64,000 nucleotides of DNA from Candidatus Zixiibacteriota bacterium. GTDB taxonomy: Bacteria > Zixibacteria > MSB-5A5 > GN15 > FEB-12. Both the position numbers and the translations under genes were made by a program. Positions 56,798-64,000 of the stretch are shown one piece after another (position 1 is the first letter of the stretch; each line of letters opens with the position of its first letter). The DNA lies in NCBI GenBank assembly GCA_024276275.1, contig JAJRXM010000080.1, positions 1-64,000 on the forward strand. The letters are read 5' to 3'. The notes beneath the pieces are model-generated. The model made no database searches. It saw only the letters and a program-made list of their open reading frames with translations, and was not told the origin of the DNA.

Positions 56798-57603
56798 TAG
56801 CTTTTTCCTCCCTTTTTACGAGACCGAAAATAGAAGATATTTCCCAAAATTACTAAAAAGATAATATACAAATGAGCAGCTGACTGAGCCAGCATTCCTC
56901 TAGAACCTCCACCCTTCATGCCGAGCAGTTTTTCATATTCGGCAGCACCACGTAATCCACCAATCATAGCAGTCATCTGATTAGAAGAAAGATACGGGTC
57001 GTAGGTTGTTACCATTGCAGCAGTAACGGCACCTAATATCTTTATGTTAAACTGTCCACCGTATTCTATCCAATGAGTTGTCAGGGAGCCGTCAGCTATT
57101 GAAATAACAGCTTCGATGTCATCGTAATTCTGAATATTTGAAAGCATCGGAATAGAATTATAGTCGTTGCCGAGATAATCCTGAGGGTAGGTACTTTCTA
57201 TCGATTCTCCCATAGCAAGGATAGCGGCTATATATTGCGGACGGAAACCGAGATAAACAAAATCATCACCATACGTTTTATCGTATTCTTTGGCTATGTT
57301 TTTCATTAGTCGATAACCGATAAGAGTTCCTTCAGGATAAAGCGAAACTCCGATAAGTTTAAAGTTTTTTTGAAAGGAATGGCGTAACATTGCTAATGCT
57401 ATCGGTCGGATTTCAGGAAGTGAGGATGCTTCATGGTCAAATGAAATAATCAGAGTAGAACCTTCAGGTAGAGAATCTATATACGCATGCATCTTTTTTG
57501 TATATGGCGAAACTTTAACATCAACAGATATATCTAATGCCATTGTAATTCCGATTAAAAGAAAGAGACCAAGAAAAACATAATGTCTCGGTAGAATTTG
57601 CAT
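56797..57603 (-). CDS. Membrane-anchored protein with extracytoplasmic domain, gene 3 of operon
   Basis: The ATG at 57603 overlaps the upstream stop as TAATG and is preferred over a start seven codons earlier. A first helix (VFLGLFLLIGITMAL), a soluble alpha/beta domain of about 200 residues and a final helix (LYIIFLVILGNIFYF) give a two-anchor layout. The soluble part contains STLIISFDHEASSLPEIRP and FVYLGFRPQYIAAI. The layout parallels that of gene 1. The family is not recognised and the function unknown. Confidence 0.7.
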   Translation of the reverse strand: MQILPRHYVFLGLFLLIGITMALDISVDVKVSPYTKKMHAYIDSLPEGSTLIISFDHEASSLPEIRPIALAMLRHSFQKNFKLIGVSLYPEGTLIGYRLMKNIAKEYDKTYGDDFVYLGFRPQYIAAILAMGESIESTYPQDYLGNDYNSIPMLSNIQNYDDIEAVISIADGSLTTHWIEYGGQFNIKILGAVTAAMVTTYDPYLSSNQMTAMIGGLRGAAEYEKLLGMKGGGSRGMLAQSAAHLYIIFLVILGNIFYFRSRKKGGKS

Positions 57604-58223
57604 TATCTCTCCCCTCCCAGCCACGTTCGTTCAATGCCGAGAATTACTCTCAAGGATGTTGTCAGCGAACCGAGTCCGATACCGATAAGTATTGCTCGTC
57701 GAGCGGTCATTGAGGGGTAGTTACGAATCCAATCGGCAAGTTCAGAAAGATGTTCGGTATACGGAAGCGGTAAATTGGAGCGTGACAGTAGAATTATAAG
57801 AGCAGCTCCTAAAAGTATAGAAGCCTGCAAAGACCTTGCTCTAAATCCCCTGAATGATGCCGATGCGACAAAAAAAGCGAGCAAAGCAAAAACTGTCGAT
57901 GCCATCGGAGCCTGTACATTTTCAAACATCCACATAAAAGGAGAATCAGCTTTTATCCCCCAAATTAGAGCCATGAAAGGCATAGAAATCATTCCTAAAA
58001 GCCCGACAATTAGATACGGTCTGTCAATCCGACGTGAAATTTTAGTCAGGTTGACTTTTATAAAACTGACAACACCTATTATGAGCGTAAAAGCAAAAAT
58101 AATTTGCCAATAATCTAAAATAGCTAAATTCACGCTTCGGGATATTGTATGATTGGAAAAGTACTGCAAAAACATAACAAGACCGAAAGAGAAACAGACT
58201 ATAAGCGGTATCTGACGATTCAT
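57603..58223 (-). CDS. Multi-pass membrane protein, gene 2 of operon
   Basis: The ATG at 58223 overlaps the stop of gene 1 (TAATG). The 206-residue protein has about six hydrophobic segments (IPLIVCFSFGLVMFLQYF; IIFAFTLIIGVVSFI; LLGMISMPFMALIWG and others) and ends ILGIERTWLGGER. It resembles gene 4 in size and topology. The function is unknown. Confidence 0.7.
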   Translation of the reverse strand: MNRQIPLIVCFSFGLVMFLQYFSNHTISRSVNLAILDYWQIIFAFTLIIGVVSFIKVNLTKISRRIDRPYLIVGLLGMISMPFMALIWGIKADSPFMWMFENVQAPMASTVFALLAFFVASASFRGFRARSLQASILLGAALIILLSRSNLPLPYTEHLSELADWIRNYPSMTARRAILIGIGLGSLTTSLRVILGIERTWLGGER

Positions 58224-59029
58224 TAGAATTTCCACCAATACGAAAGCTGGCCGCCGTTTAGTGATTCTATGGTCGCCCAAATAACTGCAACTATAACAAA
58301 TAATGCGATGAGAATTTTCATAATGTCTTGTGCCTGAACCGATGCCAGAATAGATTTATTTCCGCTTAAATAACCCGATGCGGCGAATAGTTCCTCCCCG
58401 ATTAACGTGTAGTCACAGGCTACGATGAAAAATGATAATTGAATTGTTGAATCGGTACCGGCAATTTGTATCGCATTGATTGAATTACCAGTCTCAGCCA
58501 AAATTAACGACTCTGCCTCAAATGTACCTAATAAGAAAATAGATGCCGGCTTTGTACGGCTGATAATACCGTCAACTGCGGCAGCATAGCCGAATTGCGA
58601 AGATGACACATAGGTAATATTATGCTCTTTATATCTGTCGGGATAGCCTGTTCGGGAATAACTTTCTTTGACAACCTCCTGAGCTACAGACATAATTACC
58701 GGGTCATGGGTCGGAAAGACTAAATCGCAATCATATTGTGAGGTTTTCTCTGCGACAAAACTTAAGATATTCATCGAGGCAATCGTTGTCGGGCGTTGGA
58801 TATCTCCTCCCCATCCCGGGGTATACAGAAGCGGTCGTGCCATTTCTGTTGCTCTGCCGATAGCATCTTCAACTGCTTTTAGACCGTTTATTTTGCGGAT
58901 TGTAAAAGGTTTTTTTCTCTTTTGGAAATATGTCGTGTATAACAAAATAAGAATTGCTATAAGGGAAATCAGAAAAGTTGCCAGTCTATCGCTGTTAAAT
59001 AATGATTGAGCCGCAATAAGTATTATCAT
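58223..59029 (-). CDS. DUF6754-like membrane protein, gene 1 of operon
   Basis: The 268-residue protein has an N-terminal helix (LATFLISLIAILILLY), a conserved soluble domain (ATEMARPLLYTPGWGGDIQRP; FGYAAAVDGIISRTKPASIF; FIVACDYTLIGEELFAASGYL) and a C-terminal helix. The RPLLYTPG and IGEELFAASGYL stretches match my recollection of DUF6754, a family of unknown function in uncultured phyla; this was not verified. It heads a tightly overlapping four-gene operon divergent from a sugar ABC importer. Confidence 0.65.
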   Translation of the reverse strand: MIILIAAQSLFNSDRLATFLISLIAILILLYTTYFQKRKKPFTIRKINGLKAVEDAIGRATEMARPLLYTPGWGGDIQRPTTIASMNILSFVAEKTSQYDCDLVFPTHDPVIMSVAQEVVKESYSRTGYPDRYKEHNITYVSSSQFGYAAAVDGIISRTKPASIFLLGTFEAESLILAETGNSINAIQIAGTDSTIQLSFFIVACDYTLIGEELFAASGYLSGNKSILASVQAQDIMKILIALFVIVAVIWATIESLNGGQLSYWWKF

Positions 59030-59147
59030 ACAACAAAATACGAGAGTTTAGCAAATGGTTCAACTAAAAAACTTGTGGTAATTCGGTATATTTTATATTT
59101 ACAAATATAAAGAATTATAATACTTTTTATAAAATTAAAAAATAGGA

Positions 59148-60356
59148 ATGATGATGAAAAAGATATACCTAATAGCAGTTCTAGTTATACTACAAGCTCA
59201 ACTTCTTTCTGCGAAAACAACTATCAGCTGGTGGCAGTTTTGGACTGACCCAAGCATAAAACCTGTCATAGAAGAAATGACTGCTGAATTTGAGAAACAG
59301 AACCCTGATATTGAAGTAGAATTGACTGACCTTACCTGGGCAAACGGTCGTGAAAAAATAGTCATCGCATTTGCCTCCGGCACCGGTCCTGATGTTGTTG
59401 AACTCGGTTCTGACTGGATTGCGGAGTTTGCGGTAAACGGACATTTAGCTGAATATACTGTTGATGAAAAAGCCCAGGAAGAATTTCACGGTTGGGAGAT
59501 GGCAACATTTCAAAATAAAGTTTACGCCAAACCTTGGTTTTTAGGAACACGGGTTCTCTTCGGCAACAGGGACCTTTTAACAAAAGCGGGGTATGATAAA
59601 AATTTTGCTCCTGTAACATTTGACCAATTTAAAGAGGCGGTCTATAAAGTTGATTCTCTTTCAAAGAAAATATACGGATTCGGTTCAAATGCTCCTGAAA
59701 AGCATCGTTTGTATAAAAAATATCTGCCTTTTTTCTGGTCATTCGGGGCTAAGATATTTTCCGATGACAACCGTCTTTGTTTGTTGGCATCGGATTATGC
59801 GGTGAATGCGTTAAACTATTATAAAGAATTACATGACTCGTGCGGATATGTGGCAAATCAGCGAGGTATTGAGGATGCATTCTTAGATGGGAAAGTCGGT
59901 TTTGTTATTTCAGGCGATTGGTTGTTAAAACGTATTGAAAATGAAAAATTAAATTTTAATTTACTTTCCACTTTGATACCGGGAGAAAAATATCCGGGTA
60001 AATCATTTATGGGTGGAGAATTTCTGGCTATTAACAAAAACTCAAAAAATAAAAAAGCTGCTCAGAAATTTGTAGATTTTATTACATCGCCTGAAAATCA
60101 GGTCAAATTCTGCAAAGCAAATCGCTCTGCGAACCCTTCAAGTAAAACAGCTGCATCGGACGATTATTTTACATCAAATACCCATCTGCAAACATTCATA
60201 AAACAATTGCAGCTCGCTAATCATCCACCTGTTGATCCAAACTGGGTTTTGTTTGAGTCTATAATTGAAAAGGCAGTCGAAGATGCTCTTTTTGGTGACA
60301 GGCAAACAGCAACTGCCTTATATGAAGCACGGAAAAAAATTGAAGCACTTCGTTGA
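59148..60356 (+). CDS. Sugar ABC transporter substrate-binding protein (family 1)
   Basis: The 402-residue exported protein has a signal peptide (YLIAVLVILQAQLLSAK) and the family 1 extracellular solute-binding fold: WWQFWTDPSIKPVIEEMTAEFEKQNPDIEVE at the start, SGTGPDVVELGSDWIAEFA, and GGEFLAINKNSKNKKAAQKFVDF near the C-terminus. It would deliver an oligosaccharide or sugar alcohol to the two downstream permeases. No lipobox is obvious. The ligand is unknown. Confidence 0.93.
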   Translation: MMMKKIYLIAVLVILQAQLLSAKTTISWWQFWTDPSIKPVIEEMTAEFEKQNPDIEVELTDLTWANGREKIVIAFASGTGPDVVELGSDWIAEFAVNGHLAEYTVDEKAQEEFHGWEMATFQNKVYAKPWFLGTRVLFGNRDLLTKAGYDKNFAPVTFDQFKEAVYKVDSLSKKIYGFGSNAPEKHRLYKKYLPFFWSFGAKIFSDDNRLCLLASDYAVNALNYYKELHDSCGYVANQRGIEDAFLDGKVGFVISGDWLLKRIENEKLNFNLLSTLIPGEKYPGKSFMGGEFLAINKNSKNKKAAQKFVDFITSPENQVKFCKANRSANPSSKTAASDDYFTSNTHLQTFIKQLQLANHPPVDPNWVLFESIIEKAVEDALFGDRQTATALYEARKKIEALR

Positions 60357-60359
60357 AAG

Positions 60360-61226
60360 ATGAAACAGAAAAAAACAACAGCTCTTTTTCTTGCTCTCCC
60401 CTGGATAGTCACTTTACTGTTGTTTTGGCTCTACCCTATCATCTATTCTTTTATCGTCGGTTTTACAGATAAACAGCTTTTATCAAAAACTTTCCAATGG
60501 GTCGGTTTTGATAACTATAAAGCATTATTGTCAGATGATAGTTTTCTACTCGCTTTAAAAAATACAGCTATCTTCGTAGTCGGAACAATTCCTCTTACTA
60601 CTATTATTGCTTTGCTTTTAGCCTTATTAGTAAATAAACAATTTAAAGGGCGTGGTTTGTTTCGAGCCGGATATTTTTTACCATCAATTACTTCAATGGT
60701 TGTCATAGCTCTTATTTTTACAAATCTTTTTCAACGAGGCGGCTATATAGCTCTTCTTGCGGAGATGCTCGGTTTTACACCTCCTCAGCATGGATTCTTA
60801 CTCGACAGCAGTACTGCTTTGTTTTCAATTATGGCAATGGATGTCTGGATGGCTGTCGGATATTATATGCTGATATTTTTAGCAGGGTTAAAGTCAATCC
60901 CACAGGAATTATATGAAGCGGCAAGGATTCAAGGTGCCGGTTCTATTCGACAGTTTTTCTCAATCACTCTGCCTTTGTTAAAACCGGTTGCTCTGTTTAT
61001 TCTTGTGATTAATTCTATAAAATCTTTTCAGGTTTTTGTCGAGATATTTGTGATGACTCAAGGAAAGTTTGAAACTTCTACAATGGTTTATTTTATCTAT
61101 GAGGCAGGTCTTACGACAAAGTTTAATTTCGGCTATGCATCCGCAGCAGCATATATACTATTTCTCATTGTTGCCGTATTTTCATTTATGCAGTTTAGGT
61201 TACTGAAAAATAGAGGGACTGTATAA
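60360..61226 (+). CDS. Sugar ABC transporter permease (MalF/UgpA-like)
   Basis: The 288-residue permease has six helices and the EAA loop EAARIQGAGSIRQFFSITLP that docks the ATPase. The ATG begins four bases after the upstream stop. It forms the heterodimeric channel with the next gene. The length and motif are typical of CUT1 importers. Confidence 0.95.
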   Translation: MKQKKTTALFLALPWIVTLLLFWLYPIIYSFIVGFTDKQLLSKTFQWVGFDNYKALLSDDSFLLALKNTAIFVVGTIPLTTIIALLLALLVNKQFKGRGLFRAGYFLPSITSMVVIALIFTNLFQRGGYIALLAEMLGFTPPQHGFLLDSSTALFSIMAMDVWMAVGYYMLIFLAGLKSIPQELYEAARIQGAGSIRQFFSITLPLLKPVALFILVINSIKSFQVFVEIFVMTQGKFETSTMVYFIYEAGLTTKFNFGYASAAAYILFLIVAVFSFMQFRLLKNRGTV

Positions 61227-61228
61227 TT

Positions 61229-62044
61229 ATGAAGTTTGTGAAAAAGCTACTTCGATACGTATTACTTTTTTTTATTTTAGGTATTATGGTCTTCCCATTG
61301 CTCTGGATGTTCAGGGTATCTTTGATGGAGTCGGGAAATTCAATAAGTTTTGATAATCTTCTGACTGCTTCATTTTCGTTGCAAAACTATATTGATCTTT
61401 TTACAAACTCCCAAATCGGAAAGTATTTATATAATTCTATCTTTGTCGGATTAATTGTCACGGTTGGAAATATAGTTTTCTGTTTTATGACGGCCTATAC
61501 GATAGCACGTTATAAATATATTGTAAATAAGGTTTTGTTTGTTTCGGTTATTCTGATTTTGATGATTCCGATTCATATTATTATTATTCCGATGTATCTG
61601 CTTATGGTTAATTTCGGTATTTATGATTCGTATTTTGCACTAATTCTTCCCTGGTTGGTTAATCCGATAGGGATATTTTTGGTCAAGCAGTATATTGAAT
61701 CTATTCCTCCCGCAATGGAAGAAGCAGCACGTATTGACGGTGCCGGTGAAATGCGAATTCTCTTTCGAATTGTCATGCCGTTATGTAAACCGGTGCTTGC
61801 CGTTTTAGCAATTCAGGTCTTTTTTACGAACTGGAACTCATTTTTATTCCCGTTTATACTTACCCAGTCAGATTCTGTACGTACTTTGCCGGTCGCTTTA
61901 GCTCTCCTTCAGGGGCACCAAGCGATTGATTGGCAACATCTTATGGCCGGTTCCGCTATTGCTGTTATACCGGTTTTAATTGTCTTTATCGTATTGCAAA
62001 AGCAGATAGTCTCGGGGATTACCGCAGGGGGAATTAAGCAGTAA
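61229..62044 (+). CDS. Sugar ABC transporter permease (MalG/UgpE-like)
   Basis: The 271-residue second permease has six helices and the EAA motif EEAARIDGAGEMRILFRIVMP. It starts two bases after the previous stop. No ATPase gene follows, so the system likely borrows a shared MsmX/MalK-type ATPase encoded elsewhere. Confidence 0.95.
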   Translation: MKFVKKLLRYVLLFFILGIMVFPLLWMFRVSLMESGNSISFDNLLTASFSLQNYIDLFTNSQIGKYLYNSIFVGLIVTVGNIVFCFMTAYTIARYKYIVNKVLFVSVILILMIPIHIIIIPMYLLMVNFGIYDSYFALILPWLVNPIGIFLVKQYIESIPPAMEEAARIDGAGEMRILFRIVMPLCKPVLAVLAIQVFFTNWNSFLFPFILTQSDSVRTLPVALALLQGHQAIDWQHLMAGSAIAVIPVLIVFIVLQKQIVSGITAGGIKQ

Positions 62045-62145
62045 GAAATTACAATTTTTAGGTTGCTTTACTGATTTTTCTCTGTTTATTATTCCCAAAA
62101 TAGGCAAATTGTTTAGTATAATAGAAATTGAAAGGTGTTAAAATT

Positions 62146-62739
62146 ATGAAAAAATTAACGGTCGCATTACTGGCAATATCTTTGATGGTAGTCGGTTGTG
62201 GTGTAAACAAAGATTATGTATCACAACAAATTCAAGATTCTGAAGCTCGCACAAAAGCAGAAATTGGTTCTCTTCGTGACAAAACAGACGGTAACGCCTC
62301 TGAAATTTCAAAACTTCGTTCGCTATCATCTGAATTAGATGCAAAAGCAAACATGGCGATTAACAAAGCCAAAGGTTTTGAAAACTACCAAATTATTTGG
62401 AAGGGTGAAATCAATTTTGATTTTGATAGAGCAAATGTCAATGGTGCCGCTGAACAGATTTTAAGTGAAGCCGGAGATAAGATGGAACAAAATCCCGGTT
62501 CTGTTATTGAAATCGCCGGTCATACCGATAAAACAGGAAGCTCAACATACAACCTTATGTTAGGTCAGCAACGTGCTGCTGCTGCTAAACGGTTTTTATC
62601 CGAACGGTTTGGTATTTCTTTGTATCGTATGTTTGAAATTTCTTACGGTGAAAACAAACCTGCTGCTGACTCAGGTGAGATGAAATCTTCTTCAAAGAAC
62701 CGTCGTGTATCCCTGACTATCTGGGGACCGATGAACTAG
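62146..62739 (+). CDS. OmpA/Pal-family peptidoglycan-binding lipoprotein
   Basis: The ATG at 62146, preceded by AAAGGTG, is preferred over one six codons upstream. A lipoprotein signal (LMVVGC, Cys 18) is followed by a coiled-coil region (residues 25-75) and an OmpA C-terminal domain: INFDFDRANVNG, IEIAGHTDKTGSSTYNLMLGQQRA and NRRVSLTI. The GHTD-NxxLxxxRA pattern binds diaminopimelate peptidoglycan. It would tether the outer membrane to the wall like Pal, though no tol genes are adjacent. A TATAAT box at 62117-62122 may be its promoter. Confidence 0.9.
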   Translation: MKKLTVALLAISLMVVGCGVNKDYVSQQIQDSEARTKAEIGSLRDKTDGNASEISKLRSLSSELDAKANMAINKAKGFENYQIIWKGEINFDFDRANVNGAAEQILSEAGDKMEQNPGSVIEIAGHTDKTGSSTYNLMLGQQRAAAAKRFLSERFGISLYRMFEISYGENKPAADSGEMKSSSKNRRVSLTIWGPMN

Positions 62740-62765
62740 ATTTATTTTTTTTAGAAAGATATTAG

Positions 62766-62796
62766 AGACGGAGATATTATCTCCGTCTTTTTTTTA
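62766..62796 (+). terminator. Rho-independent terminator after OmpA-like gene
   Basis: AGACGGAGATA pairs with TATCTCCGTCT and is followed by eight or more T residues. It is a textbook terminator, ending just inside the convergent lipoprotein gene. Confidence 0.9.
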
Positions 62797-63324
62797 TTGA
62801 ATAATAAACGGGGTCATTTGTGTTGTGTCTTGACGAATCATGTCAAATGATACTTTATGGCTAGTGTCTTTAAAATCTTGTACGGTAGAATCAGTAATAA
62901 CAGCATCAAAAAATAATCTTATTCTTGTAACTGAGTCAGGAATTTCTACTCCTTGGTTTCTGAAGAAATCAAAAGCAAGGTGATTCTTTTTAAAAGGGAC
63001 AACCCGTGACGGAGTTCTCCATACGATTGAATCTAAATCAACAAACTCTACCCCGACTGAATCAATACTAAGTGTACCTGTTGGGCTACTAGTCTTCCTG
63101 GTAAATGCTTTTATTGTCAACCAATATATGATTGAAGTAGTATCTATATCCTTAATGTTTTTATTTTTGAAAGCAATAAGAGTCGGAGCTTTGATAGTCC
63201 AATTGTCAACTACTTGTTCTTGCGATTTTGAATTTAACTCAGGAACTATAAACTGTTTTGTCATTCGTTCTGTGCAGCTGATAACTACAAAAGCTAAAAG
63301 CAAAAATATACATATCCTTTTCAT
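62794..63324 (-). CDS. Lipoprotein of unknown function, 176 residues
   Basis: A lipoprotein signal (IFLLLAFVVISC, Cys 17) precedes an all-beta-looking domain (WLTIKAFTRKTSSP; LDSIVWRTPSRVVPFKKNHLAF). No family is recognised. It starts two bases after the MscS gene end on the same strand, so they are probably cotranscribed. It may be an outer- or inner-membrane-anchored periplasmic domain. Confidence 0.65.
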   Translation of the reverse strand: MKRICIFLLLAFVVISCTERMTKQFIVPELNSKSQEQVVDNWTIKAPTLIAFKNKNIKDIDTTSIIYWLTIKAFTRKTSSPTGTLSIDSVGVEFVDLDSIVWRTPSRVVPFKKNHLAFDFFRNQGVEIPDSVTRIRLFFDAVITDSTVQDFKDTSHKVSFDMIRQDTTQMTPFIIQ

Positions 63325-63326
63325 TA

Positions 63327-64000
63327 TTACTCCTTGTTGGTTTCAGGGCTGTTTACAAAAGTCAAGACCCTTTGCGGGAATGGAATCTCAATGTTTTCTG
63401 TTCTAAATCGATTCAATATTTTAACTCGTAATTGACTGGCAGTATCAAATTTATATGTTACTTCCGGAACAGCACAAATTAAAGTAACATTCAGAGAACT
63501 ATCACCGAATTCTTCAAATCGAAACAAAGGTTTAGGGTTGTCTAATATATTTTCCTGTTTGGCAGCTTCCTCAAGCATAACATTTTTAACTACATCAATA
63601 TCAGAGTCATAGCCGACTCCGACATCAATACGTATTTTAATTTCAGGATGCGGATAAGTAACATTATGAATAGTTGATTTCATTAGTTCCGAATTAGGAA
63701 CAATTATTAAAGTGTTTTCAATAGTAAGCAGTTTGGTGGAACGTACTCCGATTTGATTCACCTGACAAATACGGGTATCCTCAAACTGAATCCAGTCACC
63801 GGTTCGAAACGGACGGTCAATCATTATAACAAATCCACCAATCATATTAGCCAAAGTGTCTTGAGCTGCCAAAGCAATTGCCAATGATCCTATTCCTAAA
63901 ACAGCTATAAGCCCCTTTACGTCAACTTTATAATACTCCAGAACAATCAAAGTTGCTAATGTATAGACAATAATTTTCAACGCCCTGTCTAGAAGCGGCA
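63327..64000 (-). CDS. MscS-family mechanosensitive channel, 5' end outside window
   Basis: The frame is open through base 64000, so the N-terminal membrane helices lie outside the window. The visible part has the pore helix TM3 and its conserved GIGSLAIALAAQDTLANMIGGF stretch, then the beta domain (FRTGDWIQFEDTR; ERSTKLLTIENTLIIVPNSEL-like) and the C-terminal domain (INVDV-like strands, PFPQRVLTFV). MscS channels open under membrane tension to release solutes during osmotic downshock. The family is certain; the exact size is not. Confidence 0.9.
   Translation of the reverse strand, partial: PLLDRALKIIVYTLATLIVLEYYKVDVKGLIAVLGIGSLAIALAAQDTLANMIGGFVIMIDRPFRTGDWIQFEDTRICQVNQIGVRSTKLLTIENTLIIVPNSELMKSTIHNVTYPHPEIKIRIDVGVGYDSDIDVVKNVMLEEAAKQENILDNPKPLFRFEEFGDSSLNVTLICAVPEVTYKFDTASQLRVKILNRFRTENIEIPFPQRVLTFVNSPETNKE

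Overview
The window is an AT-rich bacterial chromosome segment from a diderm (Gram-negative-type) organism. It carries an LptD-like LPS transporter, a BamD-like lipoprotein, a LolA-like carrier, an OmpA/Pal-like lipoprotein and several lipoprotein signal peptides. Gene content, the DUF6754-like membrane cluster and the short palindromic intergenic repeats look like an uncultured lineage near the FCB group (Zixibacteria-, Cloacimonadota- or Marinimicrobia-like). That placement is an inference; no rRNA is present to settle it.

Layout. 1-5.4 kb: a truncated M3-type metallopeptidase, a decayed gene, a MATE transporter, a fumarylacetoacetase-family hydrolase and a frameshifted AlaX-type tRNA editing protein. 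5.4-19.7 kb: a dense + strand block of envelope and housekeeping genes (lptD, HU, ftsK, lolA-like, rimO, lytic transglycosylase, bamD, nadD, polA, a beta-barrel-like protein, coaE). 19.7-26.1 kb: an aminotransferase facing a peptidoglycan-turnover operon (NlpC/P60, dipeptide epimerase, amidase, small membrane protein, DUF1028). 26.1-29 kb: small accessory genes, including a 1.5-kb segment bounded by two tRNA-Arg(CCG) copies. 29.1-43.2 kb: proS, then the translation/RNA operon rimP-nusA-infB-DUF503-rbfA-nrnA-truB-ribF-rpsO-pnp, an M16 peptidase and a polysaccharide deacetylase. 43.2-47.3 kb: a repeat-rich accessory zone with a methyltransferase, a tiny lysine-rich protein behind a structured leader, a PD-(D/E)XK-type nuclease and a secreted protein. 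47.3-55.8 kb: leuS, a glycosyltransferase, a sugar-nucleotide epimerase, a D,D-carboxypeptidase, a NatAB-type exporter and DUF72. 56-59 kb: a four-gene membrane-protein operon of unknown function plus a 42-residue zinc ribbon. 59.1-64 kb: a sugar ABC importer without its ATPase, an OmpA-like lipoprotein, a lipoprotein and a truncated MscS channel.

The most striking feature is damage to otherwise intact, often essential genes. Eight in-frame stops (six TAA, two TAG, no TGA) interrupt lptD, a lytic transglycosylase, polA, a serine protease, proS, leuS and natB (twice). In each case homologous coding sequence continues in the same frame. Two single-base frameshifts (alaX-like, nadD) and a probable third (ribF tail) also occur, each compatible with loss or miscount of one base in a homopolymer. 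TAA and TAG also end many intact genes here, so this is not wholesale reassignment. Consensus errors, recent decay, or leaky UAR suppression remain possible.

Other leads are the tRNA-bracketed mini-island, the four-protein membrane operon with its zinc ribbon, the lysine-rich microprotein with two mutually exclusive leader hairpins, a 14-bp perfect palindrome upstream of the MATE gene, and a 1-kb intergenic stretch holding at least eight palindromic repeats of several families.
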